From Filosporella fistucella (lineage: Eukaryota > Ascomycota > Leotiomycetes > Helotiales), in assembly GCA_030077755.1 (NCBI GenBank), contig JAQJZZ010000019.1, positions 12,501 to 76,500 of the forward strand: a stretch of 64,000 bases of DNA. Direction: 5' to 3'. The position numbers were made by a program, and so were the translations under genes. The notes beneath the pieces were generated by a model, which was given only the letters and a program-made list of their open reading frames with translations, was not told the DNA's origin and did no database searches. Shown one piece after another: positions 33,920 to 46,424 of the stretch. Position 1 is the first letter of the stretch; the number at the start of each line of letters is the position of its first letter.

Positions 33920-35648
33920 ATGTCGGAATTACCTCAGACGCTGGCGATAGCTACAATTGTGACTGGACTTGCAGTCTGGCAAGCGCCTCATTTACTTCCT
34001 GATAGAGTCTCGCGGGCGGTGCTCCGCTTCGTGGTGTATGATGTCACCTTGATTTTGTTCTATAAAATATTTATTTACCCTTTCTTCGTTGATCCGTTGC
34101 GACATCTTCCCGGGCCTAAAGTGAGTTCACCGCCTTCAAATACTAGTATCTAGTCTTCCTGCTGACTGCCACTGACCTACAATATCCTTTGGGGAAATGG
34201 CCCAGCACAGTTCACTAAACCCCCTGGACAGGAGATGCTGAATTGGGTGCAAGATATCCCAAACGATGGTCTCCTACGCTTTCGCGGATTCTTTAATCGG
34301 TCGATCCTGATCCCAACATCGACCGAGGCCCTGAAATCAGTTCTTCACGATAACAGCTATGACTTTGTCAAACCACTTGCAATCCGCAAATTTTTGACGA
34401 GGATACTGGGCCAAGGGCTTATTCTAGTCGAAGGAGATGTGCATAAATTTCAGAGGAAGCATGTGCTCCCAGCTTTCCAGCTAAAGAGTCTCAAAGAGCT
34501 GTACCCAGTGTTTTGGGGCAAGGCTCGAGGTCTTGTTGAGGGAATTGAAGCAGAAATTGACCATCTCAGTGGTGAGAAGACCGATCCGGTCATCGAATTT
34601 GGAGAATGGGCAACACGCGTCACCCTCGATATCATTGGAGTCGCAGGTATGGGCCGTGAGTTCAACGCCATCAAAAACGCTCAAGACGAATTGGTACACG
34701 CATACAATCTCCTTCTAGAGCCGACATTGGAAAAGGTTATATATTTTGCTTCAAATATCATCGGTCCAATGGATATAGTACAAAAACTGCCATGGGATCA
34801 GAATTCACTGTTTGCAGATATCACAGGGAAGTTGAAACAGTACTGCCTGCAAAATGTTCTGGAGAAGAGAGAATCTTTCAAGAAGACTGGGAAAGTTGGG
34901 ACAGACATATTGTCCCTCCTTATTGAGTCTAACGATTTCAGCGATGAGGAGTTGGCTGATCAAATGTTAACATTTTTAGCTGCTGGGTAAGTACTTGTGT
35001 ATGCCAGCTTGGTATATAAGTAGGGTAGTGCTGATTACGTACAGACACGAGACAACCAGCAGTGCAATGACATGGGCGGTTTGGCTGCTAGCAACACATC
35101 CAGAGTGGCAACAACGACTTAGAGAGGAAGTACGCACCGCACTCCCTTCAATACACTCAGGAGAAATGCCGGCAGTGGCAGATATCGAAGCTCTACCTAT
35201 ACTCAACGCAGTCTGCAATGAGACACTTCGACTCTACCCCACAGTTCCTATCACAATCCGCGAAGCCGTATGCGATACCCATATTGGAAACTTTGCAATT
35301 CCAGCCCAGTCTAAAATTCTTCTTGTGCCGTGGGCTATTAATCGCAGTCGACATCTTTGGGGTGAGAACGCAGAAACGTTCCTCCCGGAACGGTGGCTCC
35401 AGCCAGGGACAGCGAATACTGGTGGTGCTACAAGCAATTATGCCCAAATCACATTCTTACACGGGCCCAGGAGTTGTATTGGAATGGGTTTCGCAAAGGC
35501 CGAATTCAAGTGCTTACTTGCAGCTACGGTAGGTAGTTTTGATATGAAAATGGCGGATCCAAGTGAAAAGGTGTGGCCGGCTGGAGTGATTACAACGAAA
35601 CCAGTTCATGGAATGAAACTGAAAATCAAAAGTGTGGATGGGTGGTAA
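33920..35648 (+). CDS. Cytochrome P450 monooxygenase
   Basis: Three exons, 33920-34120, 34211-34986 and 35045-35648, give 526 aa. The N-terminal membrane anchor is followed by a Pro hinge (LRHLPGPK). I-helix AAGHETTSS spans the second splice site, K-helix ETLR is at about 385, PERW follows, and the heme loop FLHGPRSCIGMGFA has the iron-ligand Cys at about 470. All P450 signatures are intact. The family resembles fungal fatty-acid or secondary-metabolism P450s; the substrate is unknown. It would be ER-anchored and need a CPR. Oddity: the first intron has a good GTGAGT donor, but the expected residues before FTKPPG (ILWGNGPAQ) precede the only in-frame AG, so the modelled acceptor (34210) drops them. 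A convergent SDR gene follows. Confidence 0.85.
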
Positions 35649-36057
35649 GCAAAGAATCGGCTACCACGATCAAAAATTGCGCTTCAGTACCTATGCAAGC
35701 ATTGGGTAATGGGAATGATGTTGTCAAATATTCCAGGAATCTAAGGTCAAGACGACAAAATACTTTTTACTTACTCTGGTACGTTCTGTAGATATTGTGA
35801 ATCTGACTCCCTACGCGATAGGTTCCGATTAGTCTTAGGCCATGGGTCTTCTGTTCCACCTCTAGTTGATTTTGGATTCAAAGCAAGATTATGGACCGCC
35901 AACATAGCTTTCATGGACAGACTTACCCCAGAAAGAAAGATGATGCGACATGACGCGGGCCTAGGGTTCTCCTGCCACTTGGAGTTCGCGATTGCCCATA
36001 TGTATTCAAAGATTCAACTCTTCCAATTCAACGACGCATGCATTCTAGTTCTACATA
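35649..36057. other. Convergent 3' intergenic region
   Basis: 409 bp between the P450 and SDR stop codons. No coding signal was seen. Confidence 0.55.
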
Positions 36058-37133
36058 TTACACCTGTCCGTTTGCAAACAAAACCCTACCTCCATCTACG
36101 GTAATCTTGCCTCCATCAATATAAGACCCCGCCTTGCTAGCGAGAAACAACACGACACCCGCCAAATCATCGATTTCACCCGCTCTCTTAGCTGGTACCT
36201 TCTGCACCAGATCTCCAAAGATATCAGCCCCCTTTCCAGTCCCCATAGGATTCATGTTGCTAGGAACAACTACCTAGGTCAGCCTCTCCCCTGCCAAATA
36301 CAACAGAAAACTTACAGCCAGGATTGATTCCAACAACTCTAACATACCAACGGGCGAACTTAGAAGCCAGCAAATTGACCAAATGATCCGTCGCTGCTTT
36401 GGTACTGGCGTAGGACATCATATCTACGTTTGTCGCGTTATGTAGACTTGCGATAGAACTAGTTATAATCACAACTCCTCTTCCATCATCTCTTCCTTTG
36501 CGGCCATCGCCAAGATCCTTCTCACTAGCTGCGAAGAGTAGATCCAGTAAAGCTACCGAGAGGAAATAATGTGCCATAGTGTTCAATTGAAAAGATGTTG
36601 TCCAGTCTTCATGTTTGGAGGACCAGAGTGATTCTTGCAGGTCGGTGAGAGAACATGTTAATGGGTTACAGGCGATTTCAGGGTCTCTTCTAATTCCGGC
36701 GTTGGAGATGAGGATATCAAGATGAGACTCTTTGCTACGAATGAACGAGGATATTTTCTCGATCCCATCCTTTGTTGTAAGGTTACAAGGAAAGCTAGGT
36801 TTGTCAATAAAATCCCTCAAACTAGATGAGGCAATCCTTCTAGTATACGGTATAGGACGTATCGTACCCAGTCGCGCTCCCACTAGAGGGGGTTCCAAGC
36901 ACGTTCAACTCGGCCTCGACTTCTGAAATAGGATCACTCTCGAGACCGCAAACATAAACTTTTGCCCCATTTGATACGAGACCCTAGGTAGATACTCAGC
37001 ACTCTGACAATGACGCAATATCATATGCATTACGTGCCTTTGCTATCATCAAACCAATCCCACTCGTTCCACCGGTTACCAATGCTACTCTTCCTTTCAC
37101 GGAGAACAAATTGCCAATTGCTGTTGACGACAT
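36058..37133 (-). CDS. Short-chain dehydrogenase/reductase, RhlG-type
   Basis: Four exons on the minus strand, 37133-37038, 36983-36868, 36794-36316 and 36269-36058, give 300 aa, normal for classical SDRs. The NAD(P)-binding TGGTSGIG is at about 20-27, NAG at 102-104, the Ser of ITSS at about 183-184, and the catalytic YASTK at 199-203. C-terminal motifs (NPGFVPSNMNP, AGVVLFLAS, VDGGR) match fungal 'rhamnolipids biosynthesis 3-oxoacyl-reductase' type SDRs. It would oxidise or reduce a hydroxyl/keto group on an unknown metabolite. Intron 1 has a GC donor (AAG then GCACGT) and is the only one of that type here; introns 2-4 are GT..AG. Using a GT donor one base further would frameshift. Tail to tail with a P450, so a shared pathway is possible. 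Confidence 0.85.
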
Positions 37134-40100
37134 CTTGAAGGTGTGGTTTTCTTATCTCAATTCAATAATCTCAAAATGAACAGGGAATATGAAATTATTT
37201 GATAAGTAGCTATTGATAGATTGCAGATCAAGCACAATGGGGGGGCCAGATTTTAATGGCAAGTCTAATACCTATGCTCAAAAGTGGGGGTGGTCATCCA
37301 AACAGGAGTGGGATAGATATGTTTGCTAATATATGGAGTAGACATCGGGCAGTTACGAACGAGTAGGTGATAAACTCAGGGAAAATTAACAACATAAGTA
37401 AAATGTTGGGACGCTTCTCATGTCTGACGTTGCCCTCGCACAGGAAAAAAGGACAAAATGTGAGAAGCTCTATAGAGGAAGTGATGCGCCTTACACAACA
37501 GAGCAGGAAGACAATCTCTGCACACGGGAATGAAACGACGAGCAGATTATAGCGGTTGAAATGCAAGTGACAACATACCTGTGATACGAAAGCACCAAAG
37601 GATGTCGAGACTTGGAAGCACACGTGACCGTTAATCTTGTCCACCGATGTTGCACTTGTTGGCTGGGACTTGGGAGTTCTTTTGGCAATCTTCCGATTGA
37701 CTAATGAGGATGTCATTGACTCCATTGATAGGGAACCTAAAGGCATATGAGATTATACAGAAAACCTAACGTCACCCCATCTCCACAGTGGCCAAGCATC
37801 ACATGAAAAGCTCAACAACGCGATCTGACAGAAAGTGGTGACAGATGCACTCCGCAGTTTCCCCATCAAAGCACTTGCGTCTCGCAACTCCATACCTCTG
37901 CATGATGAAGCTATATTACGCCGGGATGAACCTTAGTAACAATATAGCTGTTCAATGGGAAGCAGGTAGGAAGGTGATGAGGTGAGCGTAGCCGCGTGTT
38001 TTATCACATTCGACGCGAGAGAGGTTGGGAAGAAAAACTATAATGACGCAAGGAGGGATAAGGAGTAGAAAGACACGGAGGGATTTCCGGCTGGAAGTCA
38101 TCTGTGAAAGGGAACATTCGAAGAGGAAACAGATACAGATTGGACAGGTAGGTAAACGGGAGCCAGACGGAGGGGGACCGATGTGGTTATTTGTGGAGAT
38201 AGTCCGTATCGTATGCCTTTGTTGCTTCATCTGCTACTTGATACCTCGGGTCGCTGAATTCCGTGTGTACTTTTCCATAAAGTAAATGTAATATCTCATG
38301 GTCAACGGCAGAAGAACCCCTTTTGCTTTCTTTGCCTCCCCTCGGCACACTCTTGCTCTGGTAAACCTACCGTACTTGACGATGAAATTTGGTAAGACCT
38401 CGGACCGCATGCCGCAATGGCAAAGTCAAAAGTGAGGCCAAGGTGAAATGAAGGGCGAAAACAGATACAAGTTGAGTAACAAATCACCCAACATTAATCA
38501 TATCAGGAGATGGATTGGGAATGGATTCGACGTTGTTGAGACATTTTCACATGTTAGAAGGACTCTGTGGCTGGTGAGTTGCTGGAAAAAGTTTAGTGGA
38601 CTGGGTTAGGGTCAAGGCCACGGCAGATAGCGGGTTATGGCCAAACAGGCAGACAGGGTACGTTCGGCAGGAAACTATACTGAAGGTGCGCAAAGCGATC
38701 TGAGCGAGAAAAGAGGTTTGAAAATTCTGGCTTGATGCATGTTACTTGAGGTTATAATATTATCTCGACGTAAGTGAGGTACTTTACGTAGGTAGTTGTC
38801 AAGCACAACTGGATGACGGATTTTATGAGGTTGCCATCGATATCTACTTATTAGCAGCTGTTGCGTCATTTTCCAGAATCAATGTATAGTTGAGATTCAG
38901 TTACTGAGTTGGCTTTGTGATGTTTCGATTCGGTGCGATTAATCTTGAGACCCTGACTACAGAAGGCTTCATGTGGCAGGAAGAAATCTGGGATGCCTTC
39001 CCGGCACGCATTATTCGAAATTCACCAATATCAAGTCTATTTTTTCAATTGGGAGGTTTCCGAGTGGTGGTGATTTCCGCACAGGTTGTTTATCATTTCA
39101 CTCTTATATTTTCTTGAAAGTTAGAGGCCTAACTCTCTACGGTATGAATTGATAGGAGAGGAGGATCTCGTATCAAGTAGTCGAGTAAAGTGACGATGCC
39201 TCTGGTCTTAAGCTTGGAGCGGCAGTGCAGCACAAGTATGTTGTACGATAAGAGTCTGATAAGAGCTGTGTTTAGCCTAGCCAAGCCTACTGTAGCGACT
39301 CCCTGTCCTAGTACCGGTAACGTCCCTGTCAATCCGGTGATCATGATTATGATCATGCTCGACAGAGGAATGTAAGTAGGTAGGTACTATAATTTGGCCA
39401 TTGATGGTATAAGTAATATCACGATTTCAATGTCATCTATGAATTCAAAGAACATTGCCCAGTGCAATCAAGATAGAAGCTTCATACAAAAAAGGGTAAA
39501 TTATGTTGAGCTATTACATTCTGATGACGAAAGAAGGGACTTTCACATGCTAATCCAGCTTTCTCATCATCCCTGTTTGCAAGTGTGGCGTGGATTGAAC
39601 AGCAACAGCAACTGCATCAACACCACGCAATTCCAATTTCTACTAATAGGTAGGCAGGTAGGTAGGTAGATAGGTACCAAGATATAGGTATTTCTCACAT
39701 AGACCCAAGGTTGGTCCGATCTATAGCATCACTGCCACCTGCATAAGGCAACAGACTTACCTTACTTGATGCATGGGCCTCGTAGTAAATGTAAGTTCAT
39801 CTCTATCATATTCTCGAGGGCAGTCAAACGCTCTCGCAGCAAGTCCAGAATCTTTGTGCTTCCCATCCTATCTATCCCGTACTCAACATTCCACTCAATC
39901 CACTTCTCTTTCCGAGCCGGGTACTTATTAGGAGTAGATACTCTGTATCCGTAACTCTCCTTGATACTAACCGCATTACAGGTAGCGACGTATGCCGGTA
40001 AAGTCCTGTGTAGGTAAAATAATAATTTCTCTTAAAATCAAGGAACGAAAGCACATGCAAATCGACCTCGACCCGTCGCCAAGCGCAAGCTCAAGCACAA

Positions 40101-40518
40101 GCACATCTGTGGCGCAACCACCCACACCCACACCCACTCCCACACACCCACCTCCACCACGCCTTCCCTCCTTTATTAACCATCACCTCCTGCTCAGTAT
40201 CTTCCCTCCGCTACCCTTCTGACCTTCATTTCCAAAGCTTGTCCTGTACAACCACAATCACAATCACCTGTTACATCAATACACTTTGCTTCCCGTACGT
40301 AAGTTCATGTCTCGAATCCAATCATTACCCCTCATGCAAGGCACAGGAACAAGAGACAGAGCAACAAACGATTCTGAAATTCCACTTCCTCTTGCACCGA
40401 GCTGTTGTTTTTGCTCCCTATTACGATAAGACTCAAAGACTGACACAATTTTGGACACAGAAGTCAACTATCAACAATCTACATGCCGCATTCTGAAACC
40501 TCCTCTCCAGCAGGAAAA
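37134..40518. other. Long intergenic region, no supported gene
   Basis: 3.4 kb. On the minus strand, 37746-37579 is a Ser/Thr/Lys-rich open stretch starting with ATG and ending at a plausible GTATGT donor; it could be a first exon, but nothing recognisable follows. 38137-37952 could encode a short hydrophobic N-terminus. The last 500 bp are C/A- and pyrimidine-rich, likely the CAP20 promoter and 5' UTR. No RNA gene was recognised. Confidence 0.45.
39647..39676 (+). repeat. TAGG tetranucleotide microsatellite
   Basis: An imperfect run of TAGG units with single-base variants in otherwise non-coding DNA. Confidence 0.8.
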
Positions 40519-41127
40519 ATGGCTCCTCAAGTTAACGGCGAGACTTCCTCAACGCCCTCCGCCTTCCTCTCTGTATGTTGCATATCTACTCTCTATCAGC
40601 TTTAAACTAGACTGCATACTGACTACCACCTGCAACAGCATCTTACTTCTTACCCCGTCATCTCCGACTCTATCAGCACCTTCAAGTCCAACCCATATGG
40701 CGCGAAGTCCCTCAACCTAACAACCTCTACCTACGAAAAGATCTCGAAGCCCCTCGCCCCATACCTCCACACGCCATACACTTACATCTCCCCATACCTC
40801 ACAAAGGCCGATTCTCTCGGTGATTCTACTCTCAGCACTCTCGACTCCAAATTCCCCGCTGTCAAGAAACCCACTGGCGAGCTTTACTCTGAAGGAAAGT
40901 CCATCATCTTCTTTCCATTGAGAAAGGGCACCGAGGGCAAGGACTATGTTCTTGGTGTATATGGCAGTGAGGTAAAGAAGGTCGGAGGAGAGGGAATCGT
41001 CGCATATGGCAAGGCGGCGCTCACAACAGGATTACTGGTCAGCAGTGATGCCTTTGGATGGCTGAGTTCATTTTTGAGCGCAAAGAAGGAACAAGCAAAG
41101 GAGGTTGTTAGCGAGAAGAGTGGATAG
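40519..41127 (+). CDS. CAP20: CAP20-type perilipin (lipid-droplet coat protein)
   Basis: Two exons, 40519-40572 and 40639-41127 (66-bp intron), give 180 aa, close to the 183 aa of Colletotrichum Cap20. Recognisable parts are HLTSYPVISDSISTFKSNPY at the start of exon 2, the PYTYISPYL segment, and a C-terminal amphipathic stretch with ALTTGLLVSSDAFGWL. Cap20/perilipin-like proteins coat lipid droplets and control lipolysis; in appressorium-forming fungi Cap20 is a virulence factor, and in others a homologue affects droplet size and turgor. Presence in this genome does not by itself prove pathogenicity. The ATG is in AAAAATGG context and follows a long pyrimidine-rich leader. Confidence 0.93.
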
Positions 41128-43188
41128 ATACCCGGCTGTTCAGGAAGGCAATAATAATTAAATGACGAGCATGGAAGCGAAAATAGGGTTTGGATTGGAT
41201 GAGTATTTGATTTTGGTGCAAGATATATTGCGGTCTCAGCGTTTCCTGCAGGCTTCTCCTCATATTGCTCTTGAGAAATTGTGTTACACTACAGTTTGTG
41301 TCTGTATATTTCTAGGCGAATCCTCTTATGCAAAGTCGAGAGAAAGATTTGTGTATGGATTGGACGGATTGGTGTGATTAGGATACAGATCATAGACTTC
41401 TTTTCTCTCACATGCTGTCCCAGAAGTGTTTTATTCGTTTTGTCCTGTGAAAACATGTGATTCGCGGGTAGTATAGGTGGAAAGAAGGTGATTGTGGTTG
41501 TGTAACTACCCCGCAACAATATGTGTTGCTTTCTTCCAGTACATTTGAGTTACATTTGTGTCACATCTATAATCGACAGCCAAGGATGTTTTTCTTTTTT
41601 CTTAGTCAGCCTAGGCCCAGCCTCGAAATGCAATGAGTTTCGATACTGGTTTCAAATCTCCTTCCTGCTCCTTGTATAACGTACACGAAGGAGGATGAAG
41701 GCAACAGGACAGAAACTCAACTGACCTCAGACGACATAAATCAATAATGATGAGGCATTGCTTTGATAACGTAGGGGAATCTGGTTATAGCTTTCTCTAA
41801 CTTTAGGCATAGCATTTGCCACTCATAATCGCCAAGTGGCTCAAATGTCAACCAAACATGATAGACAGAATGTACAAGTACGCAGCTATTTAGCATCAAA
41901 AAGTCAGTCTCTTGGTCAATTGCGGATAAATTCATAAGGTTCGGAGTTTCAAGATTTATAAATCGCTCATCATAAGAAGGCAATAAACAGCCCCTCTAGA
42001 AGTGGTAGAAGTGGTGTAAGCATGAGCTGTGCTGTCAGATCCTTCGGAAGCTGGTGAAGCATTGCTGAGTCAGCAATGAACCATTGCATCGCGAGGTCCC
42101 ATCCCCCTCCATCCTGTTGTCTAACGTCAACATTACCAAGTGCGAGTTCCTACTTCTGCGCCCATCTGAGCTTCGGCCTCTTTCATCTCAGCGGACGATA
42201 CCAAAAATTTGCAATGGATAGACAACCCGCCTTATCAAATCGAGCAAATAGTACCTCTCAATCCTCCTGGTCCGCATGAACTGCCTGTACCTTGGTGCTC
42301 TTAGAATGCGCCTACCTTAATCACTTCAATGAACGTTTCGATTCAGGCAGAGGTTTTCTGCACTTTATGAACATACATGAAGCAACAAATAATGAGACGA
42401 TTCATAGGTCTGGAGTAGAAACTTGAAGGTGCGAGCTGGCAGACGCTGGCAAATATCTTTGCGTCAACGTTATTCCGTCTCGCTCACTGGCAAGCTTGCG
42501 ATTTCCGCTGCACCGATTAGGACCATCAATATTCATACTGACATCTCGAGGTCATCGAGTATGTACTCCAGAGCGTTCAGCGAGGCGTAGACATCCAAGT
42601 CCTCAAAAACACCACTCAACCCAACCACATCTGCCACGATCTTCAATCCCTCCTCTCACGACTATATAATTCCTTCAGGGAATTTTCTACACGAAGACAA
42701 ACGCGATCATTTGCCAGGTGGAGGGGTATGATGTACTGGGTTTTTGAGAAATGTGTTATCGGCTTGGCTCTGTAGATATCACTTCAGAGAGAGGCAAGAT
42801 ATAGCCAGGCTGGGATCTCGGAAACACCATAATCTACGGCTCTGGCCAGTAATCGGAAACCTGGGATATTTATTGTTTGTGATTTGGCGAGTGCATCAAA
42901 TCCTATACTATTTGCCAGACGCGACGTAAGCACCAGTATGTGTGCTCAACGGAGCAGGGTATCACACTTATTGATGCATATCATTTAATGGCTCAGGACA
43001 AAGCGTACGGACTTCGCTCGTGGGCTGATTCCAGATTTCAGGATGGCCTCGCAGAATATCTTCACTTTCGAAGAGAAAAAATCAAGACAGCGGCGGTAAC
43101 ACGTTTCTTGCACTACCTTCTCACTTGGCTGGTTTTCCAGTGTTCTGTTTCATAAACATAGACATACTGTCTCCCACCTATGAACCAA
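41128..43188. other. Long intergenic region, no gene seen
   Basis: 2 kb between the CAP20 stop (+) and the GH3 stop (-), so mainly 3' flanks. Frames up to 80 codons without features. No repeat of note. Confidence 0.5.
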
Positions 43189-45571
43189 TTACAAGTGTAG
43201 TGTAGAGTTCAACCTCAAATCTCTACTACTAGCCCCAATCCAAACGATGTACTCCGCATCCTGAAGACGCCACTGCTGTGCGACGACATCCCAAATACTG
43301 AGGTCTCTTCTTGTCAATGGGAAGAGAATCTCGGCGCTTCCATTGGGCTGAAGGTTGACCTTTTCAAACCCTCTCAATTGTCGAATAGGCGCAGATGGAA
43401 TGCCTAGGTATAATTGTGCCACTTCGGCACCCTCCACCTCTCCAATATTCGTTATCACTGCGGTGATATTGAACAAAATATCCCACAGTTCGGGATGTCC
43501 ACCTTGCACTATGGACATATTCGTTGATGGATACTCGTCTGTGCTTGCATCGGACTGTACGACACTCAGATTGCCGTACGTGAACTCGGTATATGATAGC
43601 CCGTATCCAAATTCGAACCTGGGGTTGATTCCGTCCTTGTCGAATGCTCGGTAGTCTATGTATACTCCCTCAGTAAAGTTTGACTGGGGGAAAGCGGTCA
43701 ATTCGACCGTGGAGTTGAGGACAGAGCCATAATCCTCGTCTTTTTTTGCAATTGTGTGGATGAGTTTACCGCTAGGCGTTTCGTCTCCATAGAGGATATC
43801 TACAAGCGCATGTCCTGATTCTTGGCCTGGCAAACCAGCATAAATGACAGCAGTCACATTCTCATGCTCGATCCAGGCATCAACCACTCTTGGACCCGCT
43901 GAATGCAAAACCACAACTGTATTGGAGCACTTTCCTGCCACGTTCAATACCAGGTTGTCTGAGAACTCATCCGACAATGTGAGCCGATCAAATGATTCGG
44001 AAGCATAAGCGTTGATGAATACCAGACACACCTCTGTGTTTGCTTCAGGCACTGGATTTTCGGACCAAAAGTCCCAGCGGAGTAAACCTCTGTCGGCAAT
44101 GACCCGGTCTTGAATTGCCTTGAAGGGAGAAATCACATAGGAAGGTGTGTTACTGCCTGATCCTCCACCAACAATGAGGGTGCCGTTGAATGTGTTCCAG
44201 CCAAAATTCACCTCGTATCCACCGCCATAACGTAGTGGATTTGTCCAAGGAACGGCTTTGAGTTCAGCGTCATAGCCAAATATGCTGACATATCTGGGTG
44301 CTTTCAAAGGTAGTGTCTTGTTCAGGTTTTTCACCAGAACATGCCCCGCGGCCCCAATTTTTCGAATAATCTTGTCGTGGTCACCTCGGACATCTAAGAT
44401 TGGATGCTGAACCGTGGGTGAGTAGATATTTGGCTCCGGGAAACTGCTATTCTGGTCGAGGAAGTAGTATGAAGCCATTGTGCGAGTCACCATGTCGTTC
44501 AAGCGGTCGATGGTGACAGATCCGTTATTGATAGCTTCGGTAAGGTGTTTGCCCCAGTACCCGAAGTCTGGCATTACAATGTCAAGTCCTGCATTTGCGC
44601 TGCTGACACCTGATTGTTGGGCAGCCCAATCACTAACGACCAATCCTTCGAATCCAAGCTCTGTTTTCAGGATTCCGTTGAGCAGCTTGGAGTTCTGGCA
44701 TGCGTATGAATTGTTTGCTCTTTGATATGAGCACATGATAGCAGCGGTGCCAGCTTTCAAGGCATTCATGAATGGCCATGCATACAATTCATGTAGAGTC
44801 ACATCGTCAACGTTGGAAGAGAGCGACTCTCCAAGGGTACTGGGTAGACGTCGGTATTCTTGCTCGTTGAGGAGGAAATGCTGTTCGATATCAGTACTTG
44901 GGTGACGACTTTGTGGTCGAATATACCTTGGAACAAGCAATCACACCAGCGCCTTGCATTCCTTTGACCAATTCTTCCATCTGTACACCGGTAAGATACG
45001 GATCTGGTCCTGGGCCTTCCCAGTTCCTTCCTGCTCTGGTTACCCTTCCCAATGGCCCACCAACAGGGCCAAGAGCAACATTGACACCCTTTCTATAATA
45101 CTCTTCTCCCAACGCCTTCCCATACTCAAGCATGAACGTCTTGTCCCATGTTTGGCCTAGGTGGCTTCCAGCAGGGAAAGCAGACACGAAATCAGGTCCT
45201 CGAATACCGGCTGGTGCATCCTCAAAACAGAGCCCTTTGAAGCCGAGACGTGGCACTGAGCCGGTGTTGCCAACACACACATCGTCGTTATAGCCGATTG
45301 TGATATTGACTTTCTCTTCCAGTGTTAGTTGCGCGACGAATGCATGAGCGAGCTCATAAGCTGTGGTCCACTGTGAGGATGTGAGGCCTTTTCCTTTAGC
45401 TATGGATAATCAGCATCGTTTTTTTCTTCTTGTATATGGTAGATACGAACGGGTGGGATAAACAGGAGGACTTAGGGCGTAGAGGGGTACTTCGCTTTCA
45501 TTTGTCCAGCCAGCATTCACTCCCTTGATTACGGTTGCTGCTGCACCTAATGCTGCAAATGAGATTTTCAT
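43189..45571 (-). CDS. Secreted GH3 beta-glucosidase
   Basis: Three exons on the minus strand, 45571-45451, 45399-44927 and 44880-43189 (introns 51 and 46 bp), give 761 aa. The signal peptide is MKISFAALGAAATVIKGVNA. The GH3 N-terminal TIM barrel contains FEDAPAGIRG, NVALGPVGGPLGR and VIACSKHFLLNEQEYRR, and the nucleophile in GLVVSDW (Asp about 282). The alpha/beta sandwich follows (HVLVKNLNKTLPL, AGLPGQESGHALVDILYG), then a fibronectin-III-like C-terminus with LRGFEKV. This is the layout of fungal beta-glucosidases that split cellobiose and other beta-glucosides outside the cell. Many NxS/T sites suggest N-glycosylation. Related aryl or xylosidase activities cannot be excluded. Confidence 0.95.
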
Positions 45572-46424
45572 CGTGAGAAAGTCCCAGACTCGAAGACTTT
45601 TTGTGACATTGGAAGCTTTCCATACCTATAGAGTGAAAGCTAAGACTTATATACCAACCAAAACATCTATTTTCGACGCTCATCCCACTTCTCCGTCGGT
45701 CGACCTTGCCCCGAATAAAATGCTAGATCTGCAACTTCAACTCGTGCTTATACTTTTTTTCTCAAAAAGGCCGATGTCAAGCATGCTGCCAGCGTAGGCC
45801 AAGAATCCATGGCTGCGGATGCGGAGAACGGTACCTCTTTCCTGAAAGATGGGATGCGGGTGAACATCGGAGGCGGGCAACTCCCATTTATGGCGGCGAA
45901 AAGAGGGGAATGCGGGGCATGTTCTCAGTAGTCGGTCATATTGCGAATACAGTTTTGAAAATTGCGTATGCAGGTAGAAATTTTAGGTAGGACCGAAGTT
46001 GCACCTTCTTATCGGATAATAATGGATTTTCACTTGGATTTGCGGATTTGTTGATAATGTACTTGCACAGTACCTGCGATGTGCAGTACGTATCTATCAC
46101 GCACGTAGGATTTGGTATGAGGGTGAACTTCCTAATCCCAAAGCCGGAGACGATGGGAAAAGTCCATAAGCTGTTTCAGTATCCATGCGGAATGATACTA
46201 ATATATCACCTTGAAAAGAGTAGGAAAACATTATTTCGATCTGTATTTAACTGAATTAACTAGAGGGTACAATAAAACATCGAGTCTAAGCCGTCATGAC
46301 CTCAAAGACTCGAGACTTTAATAACTTCCTAGATCGCATAAAAGTTTGTAGACACTGGGTATCAGGTTATAAACACAACCCATTAAATACCAACTTCCTA
46401 TTCGAAATCAACAACAGAGACAAG
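45572..46424. other. Divergent promoter region, GH3 and DUF3140 genes
   Basis: 853 bp between start codons. A frame from 46296 runs into the DUF3140 start but has no family similarity and is probably 5' UTR. No binding site was called. Confidence 0.5.

Noticed and set aside
37579..37746. Possible first exon (ATG to GTATGT donor)
   Set aside because: No convincing second exon or family; left as part of the intergenic description.
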